DNA of 64,000 nucleotides from positions 27,348 through 91,347 of the forward strand of contig CAMCFN010000007.1 in the NCBI GenBank assembly GCA_945874145.1, given 5' to 3'. Position numbers and translations under genes: made by a program. This document shows positions 46,028-55,465 of the stretch, piece by piece. The stretch's first letter is position 1. The number at the start of each line of letters is the position of its first letter. The stretch comes from Akkermansia muciniphila (GTDB taxonomy: Bacteria; Verrucomicrobiota; Verrucomicrobiia; Limisphaerales; SXTU01). Under the pieces are notes generated by a model, which saw nothing but the letters and a program-made list of their open reading frames with translations, made no database searches and was not told the DNA's origin.

Positions 46028-46420
46028 TCAACCGTTCAAAACCTTCAACGCCTTCTCCGGATTCTTCACGCGGAGGATGAGCAGGCCGCGACGGGAGCCG
46101 GGGCTGGTCGCGCAATAGCAGTATTCAATGTTCATTTTGGCCGCGCCGAGCTTCTCGGCAATGAGCGCCAGCGAACCGGGGCGGTTGTCGCCGTCGATCA
46201 TCAGCACGTCATCCTCAACGACGAGCGTGCCGCGCTCCTCAAAGACATAGGTCGCCTTTTGCGGGTCGTCCACGACCATGCGGATCACGGTGTGATCCAC
46301 CGTGTCGCTGGTGGAGATGGCGTAGATGTTGACCTTCGCGTCGGCGAGGGCATGGCAGACTAGGGCCAGCATGCCGGGCTTGTTGTCGAGGAAGATGGCG
46401 AGTTGCTTGGTGATTTGCAT
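46028..46420 (-). CDS. Tandem ACT-domain protein
   Basis: A 130-residue protein made of two ACT domains: MQITKQLAIFLDNKPGMLAL (1-70) and MIDGDNRPGSLALIAEKLGA (about 71-130). No catalytic domain. Such proteins bind amino acids and act as small regulators; the ligand is unknown. ATG 46420 is chosen because the fold starts there. It lies 46 bp upstream of the GH13 start on the same strand. Confidence 0.85.
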   Translation of the reverse strand: MQITKQLAIFLDNKPGMLALVCHALADAKVNIYAISTSDTVDHTVIRMVVDDPQKATYVFEERGTLVVEDDVLMIDGDNRPGSLALIAEKLGAAKMNIEYCYCATSPGSRRGLLILRVKNPEKALKVLNG

Positions 46421-46514
46421 GGTGTGAGGAAGGGCAGGTTCAGACGCACTCAACGGTCGTCTTTTACTGAAGGTGGCAGACAAGGGCGAAAACTCAACTT
46501 CGGATTCCCCACGC

Positions 46515-49500
46515 TTATGGCGGGCCGGTTTGTTTCTCCGCCGCCAACAGGGCGCGCAGCTTGTCGAATTCCTGCCCGATGGCAGCGAGCAGCGGACTTG
46601 TGCTCTCCCAATCGCTCGCGGCAGCCTGGTGTTCCAGTTCGGCGCAGATGTTGGCCAGCGGGCGGGCTCCGAGATTGCGGGCGCTGCCTTTGAGCGAATG
46701 TGCGGCGACCTGGAGCGCCTCGCCGTCCTGCTGGGCTACGGAGGCGTGCATGGCTTGGAGCCGTTCCGGTGCGTCTTCGAGGAACAGATCGATCAATTCG
46801 ATCACGGGGTCTGGCTGGCCGGGTTCGCTCAAATTGCGGAAGCTGGCCAGCACGGAGAAATCAAGGGTGGCCTCTTCAGTGCCGGTCGTTTTGGCCGGGG
46901 ATTGGGTCGCATCCCCGCCTCGTTCCGTGCCCGTGGTGCCGGCCCGCTCCAAGGCGGCGCTCAATTCGGGAAGGTGGACCGGCTTGGTGATGAAATCGTC
47001 CATGCCGACCGCGAAGCATTGTTCCGCGTCGCCTCGGCCGGCGTCAGCGGTCATCGCGAGAATGCGCAGGCGAGGACTGTTGGTCCGGCCCTCCCACTCG
47101 CGTATCCGGCGGGTGGCGGTGTAGCCATCCATGACTGGCATGTGGCAGTCCATGAGCACGACATCGTAGGGTTTGCTTTGCACCGCCGCCACCGCCTGTT
47201 CGCCATTCAGGACGGTGTCGGGCTGGTAGCCCAGCTTCTTGAGTTGGAGCAGGGCCACGCGCTGGTTCACGCTGTTGTCTTCCACAAGGAGGATGCGGAG
47301 CGGGCGGACTTCCCCCGGGGGAACCTTGAGCGGATGCAGGAAGGTCGTCTCCGGGGTTGTCGGCAGCGTCAGGCTGCGGCCATCTTGCGTGAGCACGCGC
47401 AGCAGGGATTCTTCGAGCCGGGCTAGGCGCACTGGTTTCAACATACTGCCGGAAAGGCCAGCCAGCTTCATGATCTCCGTGTCCAACCGCTGCCCCATGG
47501 GGGTGAGCAAGACCAGTTTGGTGCTCGTGAGTTCAGGTTCGGCCTTGATGCTTTGCGCCAGCGTCAAGCCATCGGCACCGGGGAGCTTGATGTCGAGAAT
47601 CGCCACATCGAAAGGCGAGTCGCCGTGGGTCGCGTCCCGGAGGGCGTGCAGGGCTTCATCCGCCGTGCGGACGCCGGCGCAGCTCAGGCTGAGCTGGCTG
47701 GCCAGACTGCCCAACGCATGGCGCAGGTGAATGTTTTCAGTCACCACCAGCATCCGGGCACCAGCGAGCCGGGAACTGCTGGTTCGCGCGGTCGCTCCGG
47801 GTTGCTTTTCCAGCGTGAGGGTGAACCAGAAGGAGGAGCCTTCGTTGACCACGCTGTGCAGCTCGAGCTTGCCGCCCATCAGTTCGACAAGCTGCCGCGA
47901 AATGGAAAGCCCCAGGCCTGTGCCGCCGTATTTGCGCGTGGTGGAACCGTCCGCCTGCGTGAACGCCTCGAAAATTTTTCCCTGCGCCTCCGAGGGAATA
48001 CCGATGCCCGTGTCCTGCACCGAGAGCTTTACGGCTACGGTGGTCTCGGTCTCACCCTCCTTGATCGCCCGCACGACGACCTCGCCGTGGTCGGTGAATT
48101 TCACCGCGTTGCCGATCAGGTTGACGAGGATTTGCTGGAGGCGCACGGGGTCGCCGCGCAGTTCCACCGGCACGTCGGGAGCCATCCAGCAGATGAGTTC
48201 GAGGCTTTTGGCCTGGGCGCGGTGCGCGAGCAACTCAACACTTCGCTCCACCACTTCGCGCAGCTCGAAATCGGTTCGCTCCAGACTCAGCTTGCCGGCC
48301 TCGATCTTTGAGAAGTCGAGGATGTCGTTGATGATGTGCAGCAGGGCGTAGGCGCTGGAGTGGACGGTTTCGGCAAACTCGCGCTGCTGGGTCGAGAGGT
48401 CGGTGTCCAGCAGCAGTTCAATCATGCCGACGACGCCGTTCATGGGCGTGCGGATCTCATGGCTCATCGCGGCGAGGAACTGGGACTTGAGCCGCGTGGA
48501 TTCGAGCGCGGTATCGCGGGCCTGCTGCAGCTCGCGCTCCACGCGCTTGATGGCGGTGATGTCCCGGGAGATGCCGATGATGCCGGTGATGAAGCCTGCG
48601 CGATTCCGCAGCGGCACTTTGGTCACGGACGCCCAGATGTCGTTGCCGTCCGTGGCGCGCTGGCGCTCGATCTTGTTGATGATGGGCTTGCCGGTAAGGA
48701 GGATTCTTTGTTCGTCCGCGTGGAACTCGCGGGCCAGCTCGGGCGGGTGGAAGTCAAAGTCCGTCTTGCCCACCACTTCAATGGCATCCTTCAAACCCAG
48801 CCGCCGGGCCAGCGCCAAGCTGGCCTGGAGGAACCGGGATTCCGTGTCCTTGAAGTAGATGCGGTCGGGCACATTGTCGAGCAGCGCGCGGAGCAGATCG
48901 CGCTCAATGGCGAGCTGTTCCTCGATGCGCTTGCGCTCGGTGACATCCCAGAAGATGCCTTGGATGCCGAGGGCACTGCCTTGGGCATCGAACAGCGGCG
49001 TCTTGACCACCTGCACGTAGGTCTTGCCCTTCTCGGGGGAGAAGTGCGCCTCCAGAATTTCATGGATCTTCTGAGACTCGATGATGCGGTGATCATCGCG
49101 CTGATACTTCTCCGCCATCTGCGTGGGAAACAGGTCAGCGTCGGTTTTGCCGATGATTTCCTCACGCGTCTTGCCCACCTCCTGGCACATGCGCTGATTC
49201 ACGAAGGTGAACCGGCCGGCAAGATCCTTGCGGAACATGTTTTGCGGCAGGTTGTCCACCAGCGAGTGGTAGAGGAACTCTGACTCCCGGAGCGCCGCCT
49301 CCACCCGCTTGCGCTCGGTGAGATCGTGGAACACGGTCAGCACGAGCGGATCTTCCCCGGCAACCTCGACAAACGAGATCGAAAGTTCCACATCCACCGC
49401 CCGGCCGTTATGCAGCACCAGCCGGCGCTCCATGTGCTCGGCGATGCTGCGCGTCTGGTATTCCGCCTGAAAGCGTGCCATGCGCGCCTGTGCGTCCTCG

Positions 49501-50963
49501 CCCTGGCCGTAGTGCTCGGTGTAGGGGCGGCCCATCAATTCCGCCTCGCTCAAGCCCACCAAACGGCAAAAAGCCGGGTTCACCGCGCGCGTGATGCCGT
49601 CCTTGTCGATCAGCCGCATGCCGTCCACGGACTTTTCCCAGATGGAACGGAATCGGTCCTCGGAGTTGCGCAGCTTCTCCTCGGCCCGCCGGCTCTCGCT
49701 AACGTCATGGAAGATGCTCAGGACGAGCGGATCCTGACCGTCGTTTTCCACAAACGAATTGGACAGTTCAAGAATCGCCGAGCGACCGTTCTTGAACGTC
49801 ACCCGCCGCTCCATGTGCTCGGGGATGTTGCGGGTCCGGTAATTCTCCCGGTAATTAGCATGCAGACGGTCCACGTCTTCGCCCTCGCGGTAGCTGACGA
49901 TGTAAACCTTGCCGAGCAATTCCTCCTCCGCCATGCCGACGATGCGGCAGTAAGCCGCGTTGACGGCGCGCAGGATGCCGTCCTTGTCGGTGAGGCGCAT
50001 GCCATCGGCTGATTTCTCCCAGATGGAGCGGAAGCGCCGCTCCGCCTCGCGCACGGCCAGCTCCGCGCGTTTCCGCTCCGTGATGTCCTCCACCGTCCCC
50101 TCGTAATAGCGCACTCGACCTTCGGAGTCGCGCACCACACGGGCGTTTTCCGCAATCCAGAGGATCTCGCCCCGGGCGTTGTAAACCTGCGATTCGAAGC
50201 CCTGAATGAGATCCCGCTCCTTCATCTGCCGCACAAACTCATCGCGGCGCGCTGGATCCACGTAGAGTTGGCGGGACACGTCGCTCAGCTCTTTCACCAG
50301 ATCCTCGGGCGTGGCGAAACCATAAATCTTTGCCAGCATCGGATTGGCGGAGAGAAATTTCCCTTCCGGCGTCGTCTGGAAAATCCCATCCGTCGCGTTC
50401 TCGTAGATGCCCCGGAACATGGCCTCCGTGAACCGCAGCGCGTCCTCGGTCTCCTGATGCTTCCGGATCTCGCGTTCGAGATCCGCCACATGCCGGCGGA
50501 CCTCCAGTTGGGTGATCACCTGTCGGCTCAGGCGCTGCAACGCCAGCGCCTGCTGTCCGGTCAGCCCGCGCGTCACGCGATCCATGACACACAAAGTTCC
50601 TACGGCGTGGCCATCCGGCGTGATGAGCGGGTGGCCGGCGTAAAACCGCACCGGGGGATTGTCCTGCACCATCGGGTGCGTCTGGAACCGGCCATCTGTC
50701 ACGGTGTCCCGCACTACCAAGGTGCCCGGTTGCTGCACCGCATACTGGCAGAAGGATTGTTCCCGGGGCACCTCGGTCACCTGCGTCCCGGTGCGCGCCT
50801 TGATCCATGCGCGCTGGTCGTCCAGCAGGCAGATGGCCGCGATGGGGGCGTTGCAAAGCTGCGCCGCCAAGTGAGCCAGATCGTCGAACGCGATTTCTGG
50901 CGGAGTGTCGAGGATGCGATAGCGCTGGAGCGCCTCTAGGCGGTTGGCTTCGGCGTCATTCAT
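46515..50963 (-). CDS. Hybrid sensor histidine kinase: GAF-5xPAS-HisKA-HATPase-REC-REC-Hpt
   Basis: A 1482-residue cytosolic multi-step phosphorelay kinase with no membrane helix. An N-terminal GAF domain (about 25-165: DTPPEIAFDDLAHLAAQLCN, DGHAVGTLCVMD) is followed by five PAS/PAC units (about 185-815), two of which (starting FRSIWEKSADGMRLTDKDGI and FRSIWEKSVDGMRLIDKDGI) are near-duplicates. HisKA has AAMSHEIRTPMNGVVGM (His835), and the ATPase has KYGGTGLGLSISRQL (about 1013). REC1 is at about 1080-1195 (VAILDIKLPGADG), REC2 at about 1215-1335 (VLMDCHMPVMDGYTA), and Hpt has AAHSLKGSARNLGA (His about 1421). ATG 50963 matches this GAF-kinase class. No response regulator with an output domain is adjacent. 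Confidence 0.93.
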   Translation of the reverse strand: MNDAEANRLEALQRYRILDTPPEIAFDDLAHLAAQLCNAPIAAICLLDDQRAWIKARTGTQVTEVPREQSFCQYAVQQPGTLVVRDTVTDGRFQTHPMVQDNPPVRFYAGHPLITPDGHAVGTLCVMDRVTRGLTGQQALALQRLSRQVITQLEVRRHVADLEREIRKHQETEDALRFTEAMFRGIYENATDGIFQTTPEGKFLSANPMLAKIYGFATPEDLVKELSDVSRQLYVDPARRDEFVRQMKERDLIQGFESQVYNARGEILWIAENARVVRDSEGRVRYYEGTVEDITERKRAELAVREAERRFRSIWEKSADGMRLTDKDGILRAVNAAYCRIVGMAEEELLGKVYIVSYREGEDVDRLHANYRENYRTRNIPEHMERRVTFKNGRSAILELSNSFVENDGQDPLVLSIFHDVSESRRAEEKLRNSEDRFRSIWEKSVDGMRLIDKDGITRAVNPAFCRLVGLSEAELMGRPYTEHYGQGEDAQARMARFQAEYQTRSIAEHMERRLVLHNGRAVDVELSISFVEVAGEDPLVLTVFHDLTERKRVEAALRESEFLYHSLVDNLPQNMFRKDLAGRFTFVNQRMCQEVGKTREEIIGKTDADLFPTQMAEKYQRDDHRIIESQKIHEILEAHFSPEKGKTYVQVVKTPLFDAQGSALGIQGIFWDVTERKRIEEQLAIERDLLRALLDNVPDRIYFKDTESRFLQASLALARRLGLKDAIEVVGKTDFDFHPPELAREFHADEQRILLTGKPIINKIERQRATDGNDIWASVTKVPLRNRAGFITGIIGISRDITAIKRVERELQQARDTALESTRLKSQFLAAMSHEIRTPMNGVVGMIELLLDTDLSTQQREFAETVHSSAYALLHIINDILDFSKIEAGKLSLERTDFELREVVERSVELLAHRAQAKSLELICWMAPDVPVELRGDPVRLQQILVNLIGNAVKFTDHGEVVVRAIKEGETETTVAVKLSVQDTGIGIPSEAQGKIFEAFTQADGSTTRKYGGTGLGLSISRQLVELMGGKLELHSVVNEGSSFWFTLTLEKQPGATARTSSSRLAGARMLVVTENIHLRHALGSLASQLSLSCAGVRTADEALHALRDATHGDSPFDVAILDIKLPGADGLTLAQSIKAEPELTSTKLVLLTPMGQRLDTEIMKLAGLSGSMLKPVRLARLEESLLRVLTQDGRSLTLPTTPETTFLHPLKVPPGEVRPLRILLVEDNSVNQRVALLQLKKLGYQPDTVLNGEQAVAAVQSKPYDVVLMDCHMPVMDGYTATRRIREWEGRTNSPRLRILAMTADAGRGDAEQCFAVGMDDFITKPVHLPELSAALERAGTTGTERGGDATQSPAKTTGTEEATLDFSVLASFRNLSEPGQPDPVIELIDLFLEDAPERLQAMHASVAQQDGEALQVAAHSLKGSARNLGARPLANICAELEHQAAASDWESTSPLLAAIGQEFDKLRALLAAEKQTGPP

Positions 50964-51519
50964 GGGGTCGGGGCAGGGCAGGAAGAGGCTGTGCCGGGGA
51001 AGTTTCCCGGCTGCCGAAGCGGAGGCTGTATTCGGCGCGAACGATGCGTATAACGTCCCGGTCAGCCGGTTGGTTGGCAAGCGCCGACTTGTTGTATGCC
51101 GACTTGTTGTAGGTTGATGCCACGCGTGGCCAAGGCAAAGCGGGCGAAGCTGTGAGCCGCAAGCGTGGCCGGCACTCGGCACCTGCCCACGGGGCAACAG
51201 CTCCTTCGGGTGTTCAGCTTGTCGGGGGCCGAACCAGTGCCCCCGAGCGCCTGTTCAACACTCCCGCCCGCAAGCCTCCCACCGACTCGGCAGTCGCTCC
51301 TCATGCCTTAACTGGACCGCACTGGCAGCGAACCCGCCTTTTGCAGCCTCGGAGGGGCTTCTGCTCCGGCGTGGCCAATTGCCAAGAGCAGCGACCATGG
51401 GAAAATGCCTGACGGATTTCCTTTTTGGCTTGCGCCTGCCATGTCCGAAATCCACCTTCACTGCGTCACCGGAAAAGCCCAACCACTTCAATCCGGTGGC
51501 AAACGATCCAGACTCAATT
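50964..51519. promoter_or_regulatory. 556-bp divergent intergenic region between the hybrid kinase and PFOR
   Basis: No gene is convincing here. It holds a 15-bp direct repeat at 51083-51112 (GCCGACTTGTTGTAT/G twice) and an 8-bp perfect stem TCGGGGGC / GCCCCCGA with a 9-nt loop at 51222-51246. Since both flanking genes point outwards, promoters for both must lie here, but no clear -35/-10 pair could be assigned. Confidence 0.5.
51083..51112. repeat. 15-bp direct repeat upstream of the hybrid kinase
   Basis: GCCGACTTGTTGTAT at 51083-51097 is followed directly by GCCGACTTGTTGTAG at 51098-51112, 120 bp upstream of the kinase start. It might be a tandem operator or a slippage product. Confidence 0.65.
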
Positions 51520-53520
51520 ATGAGCGACGACAATAAGCAGTTTCCCTACCCGGGGATTCCCACCACGTCGGACGGAGCAGGCTGTGTAGTGTGGGCGGAA
51601 ACCAACATCACCAACGGCGCCTGTGCTTACCCGATCACCTCTTCGACCACGATGGGGACCGGATATCAGACCGAGGTCTCCAACGGCAAGAAGAACCTCT
51701 GGGGCGACACGATCACCTTCGTGCAGCCGGAGTCGGAGCACTCGGCGGCCTCCACCTGCGAGGGCTACGCGCTCGCGGGTGGGCGCGTGACGAACTTCAC
51801 TTCCGGCCAGGGCCTCGTGCTGATGAAGGAAGTGCTCTACACCATTTCCGGCAAGCGGCTTCCCGCCGTTTTCCACATCGGTGCGCGCGCGCTCACGAGC
51901 CATTCACTCAACGTCCACGCGGGTCACGATGACGTGATGAGCGTGGCGGATTGCGGCTGGGGCATCGTATTCGGTCGCAACGCGCAGGAAGCTGGCGACC
52001 TTGCGCTCATCGCGCGGCGCGCGGCGGAGAACTGCGAGACGCCGTTCATGAACGTGCAGGACGGCTTCCTCACCACGCACACCATTGAGAACGTCCTGCT
52101 CCCCGAGCTGGAGTTCATGAAGGACTTCATCGGTGACCCCACGTTGAAGCTCCGCTGTCTCTTCGACCCGAACAACCCGCTCATGTCCGGCGTGGTCCAA
52201 AACCAGGACTCCTACATGAAGGGCAAAATCGCCCAGCGCAACGTGTATGACACCGTCCCCGCCGCCTTGCAGGAGGCGATGGACACCTTCTACGCGAACA
52301 CCGGGCGGCGCTACGGGATGATTGATTGCTACCGCATGGAAGACGCCGAGTATGCGGTCGTCGGCATGGGCGGCATGATGGAAACTGCGGAGGCGGCGAT
52401 TGATTACATTCGCGCCACCACCGGGGCAAAGGTCGGCGGCGTCCACGTGACTTCCTTCGCGCCGTTCCCGGCCACGCAACTCGTCGCCGCGCTCAAGAAC
52501 GTCAAGGCGCTCACCGTCGTCGAGCGCATGGATAACCCGCTCGCGCAGTCGAACCCGCTCGTGCAGGGCATCCGCGCCGCGTTCGCCGACGCCTTCACCG
52601 GCCTGAGCTACGGCTCGTTCGGCGAGTTCAAGTATCCCGCCATCACCGGCATCCCGAAGATTTACGCCTGCGTCGCGGGCCTCGGCTCGCGCGATGTTCG
52701 CGGCTGCCACTTCAACGCCATCCTGAAGAACATGATGTCGGCCAAACCGATGGAGTTCTCCTGCGTGGGCGTGAAGCACAAGCTCGAACTCCCCGGCGCG
52801 GAAGACCCGGACCTGCGGCCCACGGGCGCGTTCTCGATGCGCGGCCACTCCGTCGGCGGCTTCGGCTCCGTCACGACGAACAAGCTCATCGCCTCGTTCG
52901 TGGGCGAGCTGTTCAACCTCCACGTCCAAGCCTATCCGAAATACGGCTCCGAGAAGAAGGGCTTGCCCACCACTTACTATCTCACCGTCGCCGACGCCCA
53001 CATCCGCACGCACAGCGAGCTGGAGCACGTCGAGTTCATCCCGCTCAACGACGTCAACGCCTTCAACCTCGGCAACCCGCTCGCGGGCATCGCCGCGAAT
53101 GGCAGCATCTTCATCCAGAGCGACAAGCTCGACCCGCTCGACGTGTGGAACGCCATCCCCGCCTACGGCCAGAAAACCATCCGCAACAAGAAGCTCAAGG
53201 TCTTCTACCTCGACACGGTCAAAATCGCGCGGCAAATCGCCACCGACCCCGACCTCCAGCAGCGCATGCAAGGCGTCTGCCTCGTGGGCATCTTCATCAA
53301 GGTCACGCCCTTCGCGGGCCGTTCCGGCATGGGCGATGAGCAGGTCCTCGCCTCCGTCGAGAAATACATCCGCAAGTATTTCGGCAAGCGCGGCGAGAAG
53401 GTCGTGCAGGAGAACATCACTTGCGTCCGCCACGGCTTGACCGACGTGATGGAAATCCCCGCTGGCGTCATCGGCGGCGCGGCTGAAGTCCCCGCTGGCG
53501 AACTGGTCGCGGCGAAGTAA
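51520..53520 (+). CDS. Pyruvate (2-oxoacid):ferredoxin oxidoreductase, alpha/gamma part
   Basis: A 666-residue polypeptide equal to domains I-III (and IV) of homodimeric PFOR. The start is MSDDNKQFPYPGIPTTSDGA. The pyrimidine/2-oxoacid domain has ACAYPITSSTTMG, YALAGGRVTNFTSGQGLVLM and DGFLTTHTIENV. Domain II has VVGMGGMMETAEAAIDYI and VHVTSFAPFP. The gamma domain has RGHSVGGFGSVTTNKLIASF and VTPFAGRSGMGDEQVLASVE. The ferredoxin and TPP-phosphate domains are in the next gene, 69 bp downstream. Together they total 1208 residues, the length of a single-chain PFOR. It makes acetyl-CoA and reduced ferredoxin from pyruvate, implying anaerobic or micro-oxic metabolism. Confidence 0.9.
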   Translation: MSDDNKQFPYPGIPTTSDGAGCVVWAETNITNGACAYPITSSTTMGTGYQTEVSNGKKNLWGDTITFVQPESEHSAASTCEGYALAGGRVTNFTSGQGLVLMKEVLYTISGKRLPAVFHIGARALTSHSLNVHAGHDDVMSVADCGWGIVFGRNAQEAGDLALIARRAAENCETPFMNVQDGFLTTHTIENVLLPELEFMKDFIGDPTLKLRCLFDPNNPLMSGVVQNQDSYMKGKIAQRNVYDTVPAALQEAMDTFYANTGRRYGMIDCYRMEDAEYAVVGMGGMMETAEAAIDYIRATTGAKVGGVHVTSFAPFPATQLVAALKNVKALTVVERMDNPLAQSNPLVQGIRAAFADAFTGLSYGSFGEFKYPAITGIPKIYACVAGLGSRDVRGCHFNAILKNMMSAKPMEFSCVGVKHKLELPGAEDPDLRPTGAFSMRGHSVGGFGSVTTNKLIASFVGELFNLHVQAYPKYGSEKKGLPTTYYLTVADAHIRTHSELEHVEFIPLNDVNAFNLGNPLAGIAANGSIFIQSDKLDPLDVWNAIPAYGQKTIRNKKLKVFYLDTVKIARQIATDPDLQQRMQGVCLVGIFIKVTPFAGRSGMGDEQVLASVEKYIRKYFGKRGEKVVQENITCVRHGLTDVMEIPAGVIGGAAEVPAGELVAAK

Positions 53521-53589
53521 CCCCTTGCCCGGTGGACAACCATCGGGAGAAACAAACTTAGAAACTCAGGACCACCTGACCCAAAGCCC

Positions 53590-55218
53590 ATGATTCAACC
53601 CACCGAAAACGTAGCTGGCGCAGCCGCCGTCCCCGCCCCCGTCGTTGACCGCTCCAACAAGCGCCCCATCGGCAAGGATGTCCTCGACGTGCAGGACTTC
53701 AACGAGCGCATCATCGGCGCTTACAACGACGGCAGCGCCGAGATGGGCCTGCCCGCCGACCACAACACCCTGCGCTCCCTCATCCCCGCCGGCACCGGCG
53801 CGCTGCGCGACTTCAGCTACATCGCCCCCGAGATTCCCCTGCTCCACAGCGAGAACTGCGTCGCGTGCATGGACTGCGTCGTCGAGTGCCCCGACACCGC
53901 CATTCTCGGCAAGGCCGTCCCCAAGTCCGTCCTCGACGCCGAACTTGCCGCTATCGCCGACCCCGTCGAGCGCGAGCACCTCGCCAAGCAGTTCGCCAAG
54001 ACCACCAAGTTCTGGACCACCTACGAAAAGAAGGGCAAAGAACCCGCCTACTTCGGCATCTTCATTGACCCCACCAAGTGCAAGGGCTGCGCCGAGTGCG
54101 TGGACGCCTGCGGCAACCACGGCGCGCTGTCCATGTTGATGAAGGACACCGAGATTCTCAAAACCTCCCAGCGCACCTTCAATTTCTACCGCAAGCTCCC
54201 CGAGACCCCGAAGGAATACATCAACGAGAAGCTCCTCAGCGACATGATGCTCGCCGAGCGCAGCCTCCTCTACGTCGGCGGCGCGGGCAGTTGCATGGGC
54301 TGCGGCGAGGCCACCGCCCTGCGCATGATGCTCGCTGCCACCGGCTTCCAATACGGCAAGGAAAGCGTCGGCATCGTCAACTCCACCGGCTGCTCCACCG
54401 TTTACGCCTCCACCTACCCATACAACCCCTACCTCGTCCCGTGGACCAACTCGCTCTTTGAGAACGGCCCCGCCGACGCCATGGGCGTCCGCGCCCGTTG
54501 GGACCAAATGGGCTGGGGCGACAAGAAACTCTGGGTCGTCGGCGGCGACGGCGCGATGCTCGACATCGGCTTCCAATCCCTCTCCCGCATGCTCGCCTCG
54601 GGCATGAACATCAAGGTGCTCATCCTCGACACCCAGGTTTACTCCAACACCGGCGGCCAAAGCTCCACCGCCACCTTCAAGTCACAGAACACCAAGTTCT
54701 CCGTCCACGGCAAAGTCATTCAGGGCAAGACCGAGCGCCGCAAGGAAATCGCGCAGATTGCGATGATGCACCCGAACACCTTCGTCGCGCAGACCTCCTG
54801 CGCCATGTCGAACCACTTCTACAAATCTATCATGGCGGCCAACGAGTTCGACGGCCCGGCGGTCATCAGCGTTTACACCACCTGCCAGCCGGAGCACGGC
54901 GTCGGCGACAACCTCGCCATGAACCAGTCCAAGCTCGCCGTGGACACGCGCACCTTCCCCGTCCTCATCTACGACCCGCGCAAGGGCAACAAAATCGCCG
55001 AGCGCCTCAGCCTCCAAGGCAACCCCGCGCCGAAGGACGACTGGTATAAAGACCCCAAGACCGGCGACCTCTTCGACTTCGTCATGTTCGCTCGCACCGA
55101 GGGCCGCTTCTCCAAACACTTCGACAAGGACGGCACCCCCTCCCCGCTGATGCTCGAAGCCAAGCAAGACCGCCTCGACAACTGGCGCGTGCTGCAAGAA
55201 CTCGCCGGCATCATCTGA
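53590..55218 (+). CDS. Pyruvate (2-oxoacid):ferredoxin oxidoreductase, ferredoxin/beta part
   Basis: A 542-residue polypeptide. The two-cluster ferredoxin domain (about 75-200) has CVACMDCVVECP and CKGCAECVDACG, each a 4Fe-4S motif, the second followed by Gly-Asn instead of Pro. The beta domain starts at about 235 with GAGSCMGCGEATALRMM (proximal cluster Cys), followed by the TPP-binding GDGAMLDIGFQSLSRML...DTQVYSNTGGQ. Co-directional with the alpha/gamma part; a hairpin terminator follows 24 bp after the stop. The split lies exactly before the ferredoxin domain. Confidence 0.92.
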   Translation: MIQPTENVAGAAAVPAPVVDRSNKRPIGKDVLDVQDFNERIIGAYNDGSAEMGLPADHNTLRSLIPAGTGALRDFSYIAPEIPLLHSENCVACMDCVVECPDTAILGKAVPKSVLDAELAAIADPVEREHLAKQFAKTTKFWTTYEKKGKEPAYFGIFIDPTKCKGCAECVDACGNHGALSMLMKDTEILKTSQRTFNFYRKLPETPKEYINEKLLSDMMLAERSLLYVGGAGSCMGCGEATALRMMLAATGFQYGKESVGIVNSTGCSTVYASTYPYNPYLVPWTNSLFENGPADAMGVRARWDQMGWGDKKLWVVGGDGAMLDIGFQSLSRMLASGMNIKVLILDTQVYSNTGGQSSTATFKSQNTKFSVHGKVIQGKTERRKEIAQIAMMHPNTFVAQTSCAMSNHFYKSIMAANEFDGPAVISVYTTCQPEHGVGDNLAMNQSKLAVDTRTFPVLIYDPRKGNKIAERLSLQGNPAPKDDWYKDPKTGDLFDFVMFARTEGRFSKHFDKDGTPSPLMLEAKQDRLDNWRVLQELAGII

Positions 55219-55242
55219 GCCAACGCTGGCCAACAAATCACG

Positions 55243-55274
55243 AAAGCCCCGGCCCCAAGACCGTGGCTTTTTAT
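55243..55274 (+). terminator. Rho-independent terminator of the PFOR operon
   Basis: Stem AAAGCCCCGG / CCGTGGCTTT (one internal mismatch) with an 8-nt loop, ending in a T-rich tract (TTTTTATTT). It is 24 bp past the stop. Confidence 0.8.
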
Positions 55275-55465
55275 TTCTGGAACCCGCACTGAAGGCAAAA
55301 CCGAGGAGCCTAGGGGAATACAGCTGAAAATGACCGAATTAACTGCAGTGAAACTGCTAGGGTCGAGCTACGGGTTCTGCCGAGGCGGTCCGGCGTTGGG
55401 CTTTTGGGTTGCTTCCTGTTCGCCGAACTCTAGCGTCGCGCCACCAACGAACCCGACACCACTCG

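Noticed and set aside
51904..53433. 509-codon minus-strand open frame
   Set aside because: Antisense to the PFOR alpha/gamma gene and composed of Asp/Glu/Val/Ala-rich sequence without domains.
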